Positions 26,313-34,629 of a DNA stretch of 64,000 bases are shown here, piece by piece (positions within the stretch are counted from its first letter, which is position 1; every line of letters begins with the position of its first letter). Source of the stretch: Hyphomicrobiales bacterium. GTDB taxonomy: Bacteria > Pseudomonadota > Alphaproteobacteria > Rhizobiales > Rhizobiaceae. Below the pieces are notes generated by a model, which saw only the letters and a list, made by a program, of their open reading frames with translations, was not told where the DNA came from and searched no databases. Where the stretch lies: assembly GCA_900472575.1 (NCBI GenBank), contig UCIV01000007.1, forward strand, positions 62,001 to 126,000. The letters are read 5' to 3'. The translations under genes were made by a program, and so were the position numbers.

Positions 26313-27664
26313 CTAGCGCATCGCCACACCTAGCAACCGTTCCAGGCTACCGAAGGGGAAACAGATCCCAATCGACGTCCTGGTGGCCGAGAACCGCGGC
26401 GGATATCAGGTCTGCCGCAATTTTTGCAAACGTAATGCCATTCCCTCCAAATCCCATTTACAAAGATCCGGCTCATCCCTGGCGCAGTCCCTATCATCGG
26501 AAGCCCGTCAGGTGTGACGCCGAACGCGGCCGACCAGGAAAAATCAGGTTTGCCGAGCGAAATCCCGGTCAGATCAGCCAGCTTTTCGACAAGGACCGCT
26601 GTCTTGTGTTCGATCTTTGTCGGGTCGAGATAGGCAGCCTCACCTTTCTCGTCCTCCCCACCGACGATGACGCGTCCATCGGATGTGGAACGAAAGTAGA
26701 GGTAAGGGTCCGAGGCCTCCCATACGAGGTATTTATCCAGCCAGTCAGGTCGTTTCAGCCTTGGCTTGCTAGCCAAGGCCCATGTCGACATGAGCTTGTG
26801 GCGTGGATTTCTCAGGCATTCGAGAAACTCGTATCCACTGCAGAATATGACGTGGGCCGCCTCAATCATCTTCCCCTGATCTGTCGCAACGATGACGTTA
26901 TCGCCGCCCTCGCGAACATCGGTGACCTCCAGCCCGCCTACGACTTCCACCCCCTGTCGCCTGGCAACGCGAAAAATGCCCGTTGTCATCTGCACAGGAT
27001 TTGACGATGCGGAGATCGCGCTATTGATCGCTCCACTTCGGTTGATGCCATAACGCTCCAGGAGCGCCGCCCGATCGAGATAGTCGGCCAGGATTCCCAC
27101 CTCTTGGCGAGCCTGCGCCTCTCTTTTCAACGCTCGCGTGCCAAGCTCTTGCCCGGAGAGAAAAAGCGTGTGCCGCGACTGGAATTCGCAGTTGATGCCG
27201 AGATCCCGAATGAGACTCTCCAGCTCCTCAACTGCACCTGCCGACCTGCGCCAGACGCGTGAAGCCTTCTCGTGACCGATCGTTCGAGCGAGACGATGAA
27301 GCGGGACATCGATCTCATGCTGGATCATGGCAGTGCTCTCAGCGCTGCTACCACGAACCGGATGGCGGCGGTCGATCGTCAGGATGCGCAATCCTTTGCC
27401 GCAGAGTGAGTGGGCCATGAGGGCGCCGCCGATTCCCGCACCCACCACAATGACATCGAAGCGATCGGATGACGGGACCTTTCTTGTCACGATAGATGCA
27501 CGCGGTTTGGCGAGCCACAGGGGTTGCGCGTGGGCGCGTGGCGGAGCGGCTGCCGATGGGTGAGTGAACCGGCGGCGTCGAGCTTGCCGGACCCCGATTT
27601 CGCTCGGATCTGCGATGACACCATTATTGGCGAACTTTCGCATTACGACCGTAAATGGCTCCAC
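26313..27664 (-). pseudogene. FAD-dependent amino-acid-oxidase-like protein, C-terminus frameshifted
   Basis: The open frame 26330-27664 (444 aa) carries an FAD Rossmann motif (DVIVVGAGIGGALMAHSL) and a DadA/glycine-oxidase-like body up to PMIGTAPGMSRIFV. There the conserved continuation MGFGGNGITFAKIAADLIS is found in another frame (shift near 26457-26460). The true ending FGSLERLL needs a second shift in the GGGG run at 26355-26358, restoring a stop at 26313. The start is uncertain; the first ~60 residues look non-conserved, and the GTG at 27490 is an alternative. Two shifts argue for a pseudogene over a sequencing error. Confidence 0.7.
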
Positions 27665-27862
27665 GATGACGTTCTCGGTAACTGGCGGCCTTCAACCGGG
27701 GCTTTCGGCTGATACGATTTAGCCCGGGTGAACCAAACAGCTCAACTTCGTCGATCCTGACGTTCAAATGCATTCCTCCCATGTTTTGAATTGAAGATAG
27801 GAGCAGCGTGTTCCGCTGGAAGAGCGGTGAACGTACACAGTGGCCTGTTCCAGACATTTAAT

Positions 27863-27887
27863 GGAACACTGATAGGCCGAGAGTGTT
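27863..27887 (+). promoter_or_regulatory. EcfG/RpoE2-type promoter
   Basis: GGAAC-N18-TT (…TGTT), 24 bp upstream of the ATG of the 146-residue protein. Confidence 0.6.
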
Positions 27888-27911
27888 CTCGTCTCAATCG
27901 GAGGAACGGCA

Positions 27912-28352
27912 ATGCCCCAGTGGAAAGACATTCATCCAGAGCTTACCGGAAGTTCAACAAGCAGCACGACGTTCGGTCGATCCATGGAGAGTAAAAGTCA
28001 GATCGCGGACTCTGCACCGTCGAAGTTCGTTGGGGAGGCTCTCAATATTTACCGGCTTGAGCCGATAGCTTCTGCAGATGATCCCGCGTGGGCTAACAAG
28101 CCGGGACACGGTGTGGTGGTCGTCGCGGCACGTACATCCGGAGACGCACGAATAGTGGCCGCGGAACGAGAGCTGGATTTTATGGAAATCGACGCGGCTC
28201 CCGCCGACGATGTATCAACCCGGACCGCAAGCGCTTTCAGGGATGAAAAGCTCTACACGGTTGTCGAAATCGAGCACGGGCGGTGCGACTTGGTTCGCGG
28301 AGTAGTTGAGGGCGATATCAGGATGGACATTATCAAGCCGCTTAGCATGTAA
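27912..28352 (+). CDS. Hypothetical soluble protein of the stress island
   Basis: 146 residues. Not recognised. Hydrophilic N-terminal third rich in Ser/Thr, then a compact region (IYRLEPIASADDPAWANKPGHGVVVVAARTSGDARIVAAERE). GGAGGAACGGCA precedes the ATG, and an EcfG-type promoter sits upstream, which supports a real stress-induced gene. Confidence 0.65.
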   Translation: MPQWKDIHPELTGSSTSSTTFGRSMESKSQIADSAPSKFVGEALNIYRLEPIASADDPAWANKPGHGVVVVAARTSGDARIVAAERELDFMEIDAAPADDVSTRTASAFRDEKLYTVVEIEHGRCDLVRGVVEGDIRMDIIKPLSM

Positions 28353-28485
28353 TGCGGTGGTCTTCGATGGCGGGTAAGGTGTTCGGGCAATTGAGGACGG
28401 CCTGAGAAACTCCGTGACCTACGCCGCGGTGACGGCGGCTCTCATGGGCAGAAATTCTCGAAGACCGTACAAAGCACCATGACGA

Positions 28486-28510
28486 GGAACCGGGAAGTTT
28501 CAGAAGCGTT
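28486..28510 (+). promoter_or_regulatory. EcfG/RpoE2-type promoter (perfect match)
   Basis: GGAAC, 16-base spacer, CGTT: an exact match to the EcfG consensus. Located 39 bp before the 25-codon gene at 28550. Confidence 0.7.
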
Positions 28511-28549
28511 CAGGCGATACCAACAACAAGTCGTTTATCGGAGGTTATT

Positions 28550-28627
28550 ATGGGTCGCGGTATTCTTCTTTGGCTTCTCGGCGTGCCGTTGCCGATCGTC
28601 ATCCTTCTTGTTCTATTTATGCGCTAG
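28550..28627 (+). CDS. 25-residue hydrophobic membrane peptide
   Basis: Starts with GGAGG five bases before the ATG. Almost the whole chain is one hydrophobic helix (GRGILLWLLGVPLPIVILLV) ending FMR. It sits between a perfect EcfG promoter and a membrane-protein gene whose start follows after 9 bp. A toxin-like or regulatory membrane peptide is possible; function unknown. Confidence 0.6.
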   Translation: MGRGILLWLLGVPLPIVILLVLFMR

Positions 28628-28636
28628 GAGAATGAC

Positions 28637-29536
28637 ATGCCTCTCTATCAATCTGGTGTATCAGATGTCGGAGTTGAATCCTCGGCCTCGGCTCTCAGTT
28701 GGGGTCCGGTAATAGGTGGCGCGGTCGCTGCAGCGGCCACTGCGCTCATCCTGCTTCTGCTGGGGGCCGGCGTTGGCCTGACGATGGTTTCGCCATGGTC
28801 GGGAGAAAGCGCTTCATTCACCACAGTAAGTATCACGGCAGCAATCTGGTTTGTGGTGGTCCAGTGGCTCGCTTCCGCGCTCGGCGGCTATCTGACGGGG
28901 CGGCTGCGCACGAAATGGGCCGGCGTGCATACCGACGAGGTGTTTTTTCGGGACACCGCGCACGGCTTTCTCAGTTGGGCGCTTGCAACAGTGGTCGTTG
29001 CAGGATTGGCCGGATCTGCTTTCACAAGCCTTGTAGGCGGCGGGGTTCAAGCATTGGCATCTGCCACCTCGACTGCGACGATTGCCGGCGCTCCATCCGG
29101 CAGCACTGACAACACAGGTCCTAACGGGGCGGCCGGATATTTCACTGATGCCTTGCTTCGTCCCCAGGATCTGCGCAGTCGCGTGCAGACTGACGATGCG
29201 GCCGCAGTTGCGGAGGTTTCCCGTATCCTCCTCAATTCCGCAACGGCTGGTTCGATGCCCGACGAAGACAAGACCTACTTGTCGGCCGTCGTGGCGTCTC
29301 GCCCTGGGCTCACGCCCGAGGAAGCAAAAGCGCGCGTCGATGCCGTGCTGCAGCGGATCGTACAGGCGAAAGTTGAAACGCAGGAAGCAGCAGAAAAGGC
29401 TCGTAAGTCAGCCTCCACAACAGCGATGCTTGGCGCACTCTCGCTCTTGGTAGGTGCCTTCATCGCTTCTGCGGCAGCGGCACTTGGGGGACGACAGCGA
29501 GACGACGAAGAAGCCGCACTTATCGCTAGGTTCTGA
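28637..29536 (+). CDS. Hypothetical multi-pass membrane protein of the stress island
   Basis: 299 residues. Hydrophobic segments at ~23-50, ~65-90, ~115-140 and ~265-285. Between them is a soluble alpha-helical region (~175-260) with AEVSRILLNSA and TPEEAKARVDAVLQRIVQAKVETQEAAEKARKSAS, which may form a coiled coil. GGAG site; likely one transcript with the 25-residue peptide from the EcfG promoter at 28486. Recurrent in rhizobia as a protein of unknown function. Confidence 0.75.
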   Translation: MPLYQSGVSDVGVESSASALSWGPVIGGAVAAAATALILLLLGAGVGLTMVSPWSGESASFTTVSITAAIWFVVVQWLASALGGYLTGRLRTKWAGVHTDEVFFRDTAHGFLSWALATVVVAGLAGSAFTSLVGGGVQALASATSTATIAGAPSGSTDNTGPNGAAGYFTDALLRPQDLRSRVQTDDAAAVAEVSRILLNSATAGSMPDEDKTYLSAVVASRPGLTPEEAKARVDAVLQRIVQAKVETQEAAEKARKSASTTAMLGALSLLVGAFIASAAAALGGRQRDDEEAALIARF

Positions 29537-29788
29537 CACGTTCTACGCGTCGGCGATGACAATCCAGCCGACGCGACTTCGCCAATCTTCATCACGTAGT
29601 CCCGGATGCATTCGCGAAAAAGCTTCAGTGCCTTCAGGCTTGCCGGAGTAAGAGCGACGAGATGTCCAGACGTTGGTTTCCTCCTTGAATGACGAGAGGG
29701 ATGAGCCCGGGCTCGCCCATTAATCAGCGTATTGAAATTCCATCACCAAAGCGTGAAACCTTTTATCTCAAGCGCCGTTAAGGGGCTC

Positions 29789-31747
29789 ATGAGTGATCGC
29801 AAAATCGACCCCACCACTGAAAAACTTGCAACATTCCAGGGTGCTGAAGTCTCTCCACCGAAGGATGAAGAACACTCAGAGGCTGAGCCGGTACCTGAGG
29901 CCATTGAGCCCGATCATGCAATGTCACCCGAGGAAGCCGAGCAGGCCCGCAAATCCTATCTTTTAAAGCGCTTCTGGATCAGTGCGCGCGGCTATTGGAG
30001 CCGTCGTGGTGACCGTCTGGCATGGCCAGTCTCCATTGGTCTCCTCGCGTTGATTGGTCTGAACGTCGGTTTCCAATATGGAATTAACGTCTGGAACAGA
30101 GAAATTTTCGACGCAATCGAGCAACGCAATGCCTCGTCGGTCTATTATCTGGGAGCTCTGTTCCCGCCGCTGGTACTAGGCAGCGTAGCCTTGGTTACCA
30201 TTCAGGTATTCGTGAGGATGCTGATCCAGCGACGTTGGCGTTCCTGGCTGACAAAGGCATTGATCGCGCGCTGGCTTGCCAATGGTAGATATTACCAACT
30301 GAACCTGATCGGTGGAGACCATCAAAACCCGGAAGCGCGAATTTCCGAAGACATGCGGATCGCAACCGAGTCTCCAGTGGATTTTGTGTCAGGTGTCATC
30401 TCTGCCTTTCTCTCTGCCTCGACCTTCATCTTCGTACTCTGGACGATCGGCGGCGCCTTAACACTGCCGGTCGGTGGATCGCTTGTTACGATCCCGGGGT
30501 TCCTCGTTGTCGCCGCGGTGATCTACGCATTCGTAACGTCAGGCTCGATCGCTTACATCGCCCGCAATTTTGTGCAGGTCTCCGAGGTCAAGAACCAGGT
30601 CGAGGCCGAGTTTCGCTATACACTCACTCGGGTTAGGGAGAATGGCGAAAGCATTGCTCTGCTCGGAGGTGAAGAAGAGGAGCGAAACGATCTCGACAGA
30701 ACGTTTCAGAAGGTGCGTGAGCAATGGCGCCAGCTTGCTCATCAATATATGCGCACTACGCTCGTCTCGCACGGATCGATGCTGATTGCTCCCGTGGTGC
30801 CGGTCTTGCTATGCGCGCCAAAATTTCTAGATGGAAGCATGTCACTTGGTGAGGTCATGCAGGCAGCATCGGCGTTTACCATAGTCCAGACTGCCTTTGG
30901 GTGGTTGGTCGATAACTATCCCCGTCTTGCAGACTGGAACGCCTGTGCTCGCCGCGTCGCGTCGCTGATGATGTCGCTAGACGGCCTCGAACGCGCCGAA
31001 ACCAGCGACAGCCTCGGCCGCATCGCCAGAGGCGAAGCTGCTGACAATACCATGCTCAGTCTTCGCGATCTGTCCGTGTCCCTCGGTGACGGTAGAGCCG
31101 TGGTGAAGGAAACCCAAGTAGAGATTGAACCGGGCGAGCGTGTGCTGGTAGCCGGAGAGTCCGGCTCTGGCAAAAGCACATTGGTGCGGGCAATCGCAGG
31201 GCTATGGCCTTGGGGCGAAGGAAGTGTCAATTTCCGTGCCAACGCTCGACTGTTCATGCTTCCGCAGAAGCCTTATATTCCGACTGGATCACTTCGCCGG
31301 GCGGTCGCTTATCCGCAAGAAGCTGATAGCTGGGGCACCGAAGAAATCGGTTCAGCGCTGGAGAAAGTTGGCTTGGGACATCTCAAGGGCAAGATCGCCG
31401 ATGAAGCCCCTTGGGACCACACCTTGTCCGGCGGCGAAAAACAACGGCTGGCGTTTGCCCGGCTTCTGCTGAATGCCCCCGACATTGTTGTACTGGATGA
31501 GGCAACTTCGGCGCTGGATGACAAAAGCCAGGACAAGATCATGGAGACGGTCATTAATGAGTTGCCGGATGTTACGATACTGAGTGTTGGTCACCGAGCA
31601 GAACTTGAGGCATTTCACAGCCGAAAGATCACTCTTGAAAAACGGGATGGCGGGGCAAGGCTTGTCAGCGACGTGGACCTCATTCCGAAGAAAGGGAACC
31701 GCATGTCAATCTCTCGGATGTGGGGGAAGAGAAAGGATCGACATTGA
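29789..31747 (+). CDS. YddA/SbmA-type ABC transporter (fused permease-ATPase)
   Basis: 652 residues from the ATG at 29789, with AAGGGG upstream; a TTG at 29732 is less likely. Acidic N-terminal tail, an ABC_membrane_2 domain (~60-380) and an ATPase (~420-620) with Walker A GESGSGKST, signature LSGGEKQRLAFARLL and Walker B VVLDEATSALDD. The family is related to BacA/SbmA but carries its own ATPase; substrates include peptides or long-chain lipids. No partner genes. It follows the stress membrane genes without an EcfG motif of its own. Confidence 0.9.
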   Translation: MSDRKIDPTTEKLATFQGAEVSPPKDEEHSEAEPVPEAIEPDHAMSPEEAEQARKSYLLKRFWISARGYWSRRGDRLAWPVSIGLLALIGLNVGFQYGINVWNREIFDAIEQRNASSVYYLGALFPPLVLGSVALVTIQVFVRMLIQRRWRSWLTKALIARWLANGRYYQLNLIGGDHQNPEARISEDMRIATESPVDFVSGVISAFLSASTFIFVLWTIGGALTLPVGGSLVTIPGFLVVAAVIYAFVTSGSIAYIARNFVQVSEVKNQVEAEFRYTLTRVRENGESIALLGGEEEERNDLDRTFQKVREQWRQLAHQYMRTTLVSHGSMLIAPVVPVLLCAPKFLDGSMSLGEVMQAASAFTIVQTAFGWLVDNYPRLADWNACARRVASLMMSLDGLERAETSDSLGRIARGEAADNTMLSLRDLSVSLGDGRAVVKETQVEIEPGERVLVAGESGSGKSTLVRAIAGLWPWGEGSVNFRANARLFMLPQKPYIPTGSLRRAVAYPQEADSWGTEEIGSALEKVGLGHLKGKIADEAPWDHTLSGGEKQRLAFARLLLNAPDIVVLDEATSALDDKSQDKIMETVINELPDVTILSVGHRAELEAFHSRKITLEKRDGGARLVSDVDLIPKKGNRMSISRMWGKRKDRH

Positions 31748-31765
31748 CTGCAGTCCAGCCAGAGG

Positions 31766-32152
31766 TTAACCAGATAACGATGGCCCCCTCGCTGCGTTCT
31801 CTGCTTCACGATGCGGTAATTCTTCGATAGTCGCGACTATGTCTGCAAAACATACTGGGATTGGTGCCACCCATTTCACGGAATCGTTTCCATCAACGAG
31901 GGAGGCCGTGAAGCGGTCGAAGGTGAATCTGTAAGTCTTGGCAACATCGGCCGGACCTGCCACGCAGCGACAGCCTTGCTCGAGGGCCGTAACTTCGGTT
32001 CGTGAAACCTCGAAAACAACGATTGCCCGTTCCTGTAGCTCTTGCACGTGTAGCTGGAGTTCATCCAGCTGCTGACGTCGCAAGCCGGTATCGTCTCCCG
32101 CGATCAGTAAAATCCATTCCGGTTTGCAATTGGCCTCAAACAAAGCAGACAT
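31766..32152 (-). CDS. DUF4174-like small protein
   Basis: 128 residues from the ATG at 32152 (GAAGGG upstream); the longer frame to 32338 is not supported. Pattern WILLIAGDDTGLRRQQLDEL ... VKWVAPIPVCFADIVATIEELPHREAE resembles DUF4174 (thioredoxin-like, usually with LVGKDGGVK). Here the central glycine loop reads LVDGNDSVKW. No CxxC. Function unknown. Confidence 0.6.
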   Translation of the reverse strand: MSALFEANCKPEWILLIAGDDTGLRRQQLDELQLHVQELQERAIVVFEVSRTEVTALEQGCRCVAGPADVAKTYRFTFDRFTASLVDGNDSVKWVAPIPVCFADIVATIEELPHREAENAARGPSLSG

Positions 32153-32595
32153 ATGCTGACCCTTCACAGCGAGATTTGCAGCCCGTACGGCCACACCGCG
32201 GATACCGTAAAACCGGTAGCAAAAGAGAAGGTTCCTGCGAAGGCGGGCGTGCAAGTGCTCATTTATGTGAACCGCAACCGGCGCGCGCAGCCCTGAACCC
32301 GTCGCCCGCCGCGCGGAGTTTCCAAGGTGTTTGATCAAGCAGGCCCGCGGCGTTCACTGTTCCATCGCAAGCGACAAATTCGAAGAGGTCGAACCAACAG
32401 ATATCGCGCGAAAGGCTGATTGATTAATGCGATGTCCGTCTCAGGCATGCCAGATGGCAGCAGTCCTTAAAGCGAGCAAGCTCGCGATCGAGGCCTGACT
32501 TCCTTTGTATCCATTGCCTAATATTATCGCTGAGATCGGAACTTGTCCCGCCACTCGACGTTCTCACGCCGCAGATATGTAGGGAGTAGAGCATT
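32153..32595. other. Intergenic region with an EcfG-type promoter, otherwise empty
   Basis: 443 bp between a minus-strand and a plus-strand gene. The only feature I can support is the promoter at 32538-32562. Short frames here lack ribosome-binding sites and family matches. Confidence 0.45.
32538..32562 (+). promoter_or_regulatory. EcfG/RpoE2-type promoter (perfect match)
   Basis: GGAAC, 16-base spacer, CGTT, 33 bp before the DUF982 start. Confidence 0.7.
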
Positions 32596-32853
32596 ATGTC
32601 TGGTCCAAACGCACGATGGAAAGAGCCTGTTGAGATCGCCTTGCCAAACGGCTCACATAAGGTGAGCGGCCCGTTCGAAGCGCTTGCACACATGATGGAA
32701 AACTGGCCTGCTTCACAGGGGCTGGATTTCGTCCGCGCGCGAAGCGCCTGCCGCGGCGCGATTGCTGGATACAAGACGATCGATGAGGCACGAGTAGCTT
32801 TTGAAGCGGCGGCGGCCGAAGCTCGCAAACAATTCGATCTCCGCCGGCATTGA
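32596..32853 (+). CDS. DUF982 family protein
   Basis: 85 residues. Conserved core WKEPVEI...VSGPFEALAHMMENWPASQGLDFVRARSACRGAIAGY, the DUF982 family, common in Rhizobiaceae and often multi-copy. Downstream of a perfect EcfG promoter. Molecular role unknown. Confidence 0.88.
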   Translation: MSGPNARWKEPVEIALPNGSHKVSGPFEALAHMMENWPASQGLDFVRARSACRGAIAGYKTIDEARVAFEAAAAEARKQFDLRRH

Positions 32854-32927
32854 GCGTGCGCCAGACATGCCGACCTCACTCTACACCTGACTAGTAACGA
32901 ACGCTTCAATCTGCAAGGTCGTTTGCA

Positions 32928-33389
32928 TTGAATACAACACGTAAACACTATGGAACTCTCGGTATTTTCCTGACGCTCGTACTCATCACGGGCTTCACCC
33001 TTGGGATAACCATCCGACCCGGCGATTGGTACGAGACGTTGGTGAAACCGTGGTTTACGCCCCCGAACTGGTTGTTCGCGCCGGCGTGGACATTAGTTTA
33101 CATCCTCATTGCCATCGCCGGTTGGCGGGTCACAATCGGTCATGGTTTGAGTTCCACACTATTCCGCCTGTGGACCTTGCAGATGCTTTTGAACTGGGCC
33201 TGGACACCAGTCTTCTTTGGTTTTCGCCAAGTCGGCTTAGGCCTTGCCGTCATCGTTTGCTTACTTCTGGTGGTCATGGCTTTTCTGATCAAGGCCCAAG
33301 ACCGAGTGGCCCGATGGTCTTTCGTGCCCTATGCGCTCTGGCTTGCCTACGCGACGTCGCTCAATGCCGCCATCTTCTTTCTGAACTAG
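32928..33389 (+). CDS. tspO: TspO/MBR-family membrane protein
   Basis: 153 residues, five hydrophobic helices, tryptophan-rich motifs typical of TspO (KPWFTPPNWLFAPAWTLVYILIA, LNWAWTPVFFG). Binds porphyrins or cholesterol in relatives and is tied to stress and oxygen response. It starts with TTG at 32928 and no in-frame ATG is available near the N-terminus. A GAAC-N17-CGTT element just upstream would place transcription at or beyond the TTG, so I do not count it as a promoter. Confidence 0.88.
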   Translation: MNTTRKHYGTLGIFLTLVLITGFTLGITIRPGDWYETLVKPWFTPPNWLFAPAWTLVYILIAIAGWRVTIGHGLSSTLFRLWTLQMLLNWAWTPVFFGFRQVGLGLAVIVCLLLVVMAFLIKAQDRVARWSFVPYALWLAYATSLNAAIFFLN

Positions 33390-33424
33390 AAGAGGTTGGC
33401 ACAGGCTCCCGGCCCGGCATCCAC

Positions 33425-33449
33425 GGAACGAACGCTGTGGCAGCGAGTT
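33425..33449 (+). promoter_or_regulatory. EcfG/RpoE2-type promoter
   Basis: GGAAC-N18-TT (…AGTT), 33 bp before the pyridoxamine-oxidase-like gene. Confidence 0.55.
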
Positions 33450-33482
33450 TCAGTGGCACGTCCTCGACTTCTGGAGAGCCAC

Positions 33483-33935
33483 ATGGCGGCGCACACCTTG
33501 GAAGAACTATCAAAACAGCTGCAGAAAATCGATTTCTGCATGCTCCAAACGAAGAACGAACCTAGCGTGTTCAGCGTTCGCCCGATGAGCAACAATGGTG
33601 ACGTCGATTATGACGGCGACTCCTATTTCTTCTCATACGATCAGACCCGTAAGGTCAGCGACATCGAGCAAGACGCTCGCGTCGGCCTGACGTTTACCGC
33701 GCCACCCAGCTTACTCGGTGAGCCCGGCATATTCCTGGCGATAGACGGTACCGCAAGCCTCATCCGTGACAAGGCGCAGTTTGAGGCTCACTGGGTCAAA
33801 GACCTTGAGCGGTGGTTTCCGGAAGGGATCGATACCGCTGGAATCGTGCTGATCAAGGTCTCGGCCACCGAGATACAATACTGGGACGGCGAGGAGAACG
33901 GCCGCATCCCTCTCGCAAAGCGCGAAGCTTGCTGA
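33483..33935 (+). CDS. Pyridoxamine-5'-phosphate-oxidase-like (general stress protein 26 type)
   Basis: 150 residues. Flavin-binding split-barrel pattern: IDFCMLQTKN, VRPMSNNGDVDYDGDSYFFSYDQTRKVSDI and GTASLIRDKAQFEAHWVKDLERWFPEGI. The GSP26 family binds flavin; rhizobial copies are strongly stress-induced. Ribosome site GGAGAG before the ATG at 33483 (MAAHTLE); a longer frame upstream lacks one and overlaps the promoter. Confidence 0.85.
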   Translation: MAAHTLEELSKQLQKIDFCMLQTKNEPSVFSVRPMSNNGDVDYDGDSYFFSYDQTRKVSDIEQDARVGLTFTAPPSLLGEPGIFLAIDGTASLIRDKAQFEAHWVKDLERWFPEGIDTAGIVLIKVSATEIQYWDGEENGRIPLAKREAC

Positions 33936-33998
33936 GTTTTGCGTGATGGACTGGCAGGACCCGGGCGAGCTTCAATTTTATCGAGTGAGAGGATGACG

Positions 33999-34265
33999 AT
34001 GAGCCTCAAACATACACGCGTCCAGCATGAAGGCGCCGGTCACTGGGTCGTCGATTTCGTCGGAGATGACGGGGAGGCCGTATCAGTGAAGGTAACCGAC
34101 CACGAATTGTCGGACGAAGACCGCATCGTGGAGCAAGCCAAGCGTGTCATGATCGAGCTGACAGGCTTCGGGACCCGAGGCGGCAAACCGACTTTAAACC
34201 GGTACGACGCGTTGAGTAATGGTGATCTCGAAGATGACAACGTAGCGCTCAAAACTACGCATTGA
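33999..34265 (+). CDS. Hypothetical small soluble protein
   Basis: 88 residues, acidic, two-strand plus helix composition (HWVVDFVGDDGEAVSVKVTDHELSDEDRIVEQAKRVMIELTGFG). GAGAGG before ATG 33999. Not recognised as a named family. Likely co-transcribed with the stress protein upstream (63-bp gap). Confidence 0.65.
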   Translation: MSLKHTRVQHEGAGHWVVDFVGDDGEAVSVKVTDHELSDEDRIVEQAKRVMIELTGFGTRGGKPTLNRYDALSNGDLEDDNVALKTTH

Positions 34266-34281
34266 TGATGCGAGCGCTTCG

Positions 34282-34629
34282 ATGACGATCGATACCTACA
34301 ACGTCAATGGAATCGACGGTCGTCTTGAAATCCTTCTGCGTTGGCTAAAGGAAGACAAGCCGGATGTTGTTTGTCTGCAGCAACTGAAGTCCACTTCCTT
34401 TCCCCAAACGCAAATCTACCGCTCCGGATAGGGTGCCTCTACCTGCCGAACGGCAACTCTGCCCCAGGCCCCAAGTTCGACTACAAACTGCGCTAGTTCC
34501 CGCGGCTCCAGGAATATCTAATGAAAATTCTGGAGCCGGACATTCTCGCCCTGCTGCTTGGCGATTTCAATGTCATGCCGACTGCATTGGGCGTTTACAA
34601 GCCGGAGCGTTGGATCGCTGACATGCTTT
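34282..34629 (+). pseudogene. xthA: 5' part of an exonuclease III (xthA) pseudogene
   Basis: Starts MTIDTYNVNGIDGRLEILLR then WLKEDKPDVVCLQQLK, clearly Xth, but hits TAG after 49 codons. The central nuclease region is missing. Sequence resumes at GCLYLPNGNSAPGPKFDYKLR, where the following Trp is replaced by another TAG, and continues to GDFNVMPTALGVYKPERWIADML. There it is broken by an IS element. The gene was therefore already inactivated by deletion and nonsense codons, or decayed after insertion. Confidence 0.85.

Noticed and set aside
27665-27842. GGAAC-N19-TT on the minus strand toward the FAD oxidoreductase
   Set aside because: The -10 part reads AATT rather than CGTT and the gene is a pseudogene; too weak.
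32898-32923. CGAAC-N17-CGTT element before tspO as an EcfG promoter
   Set aside because: First base deviates and transcription would begin at or after the TTG start codon.
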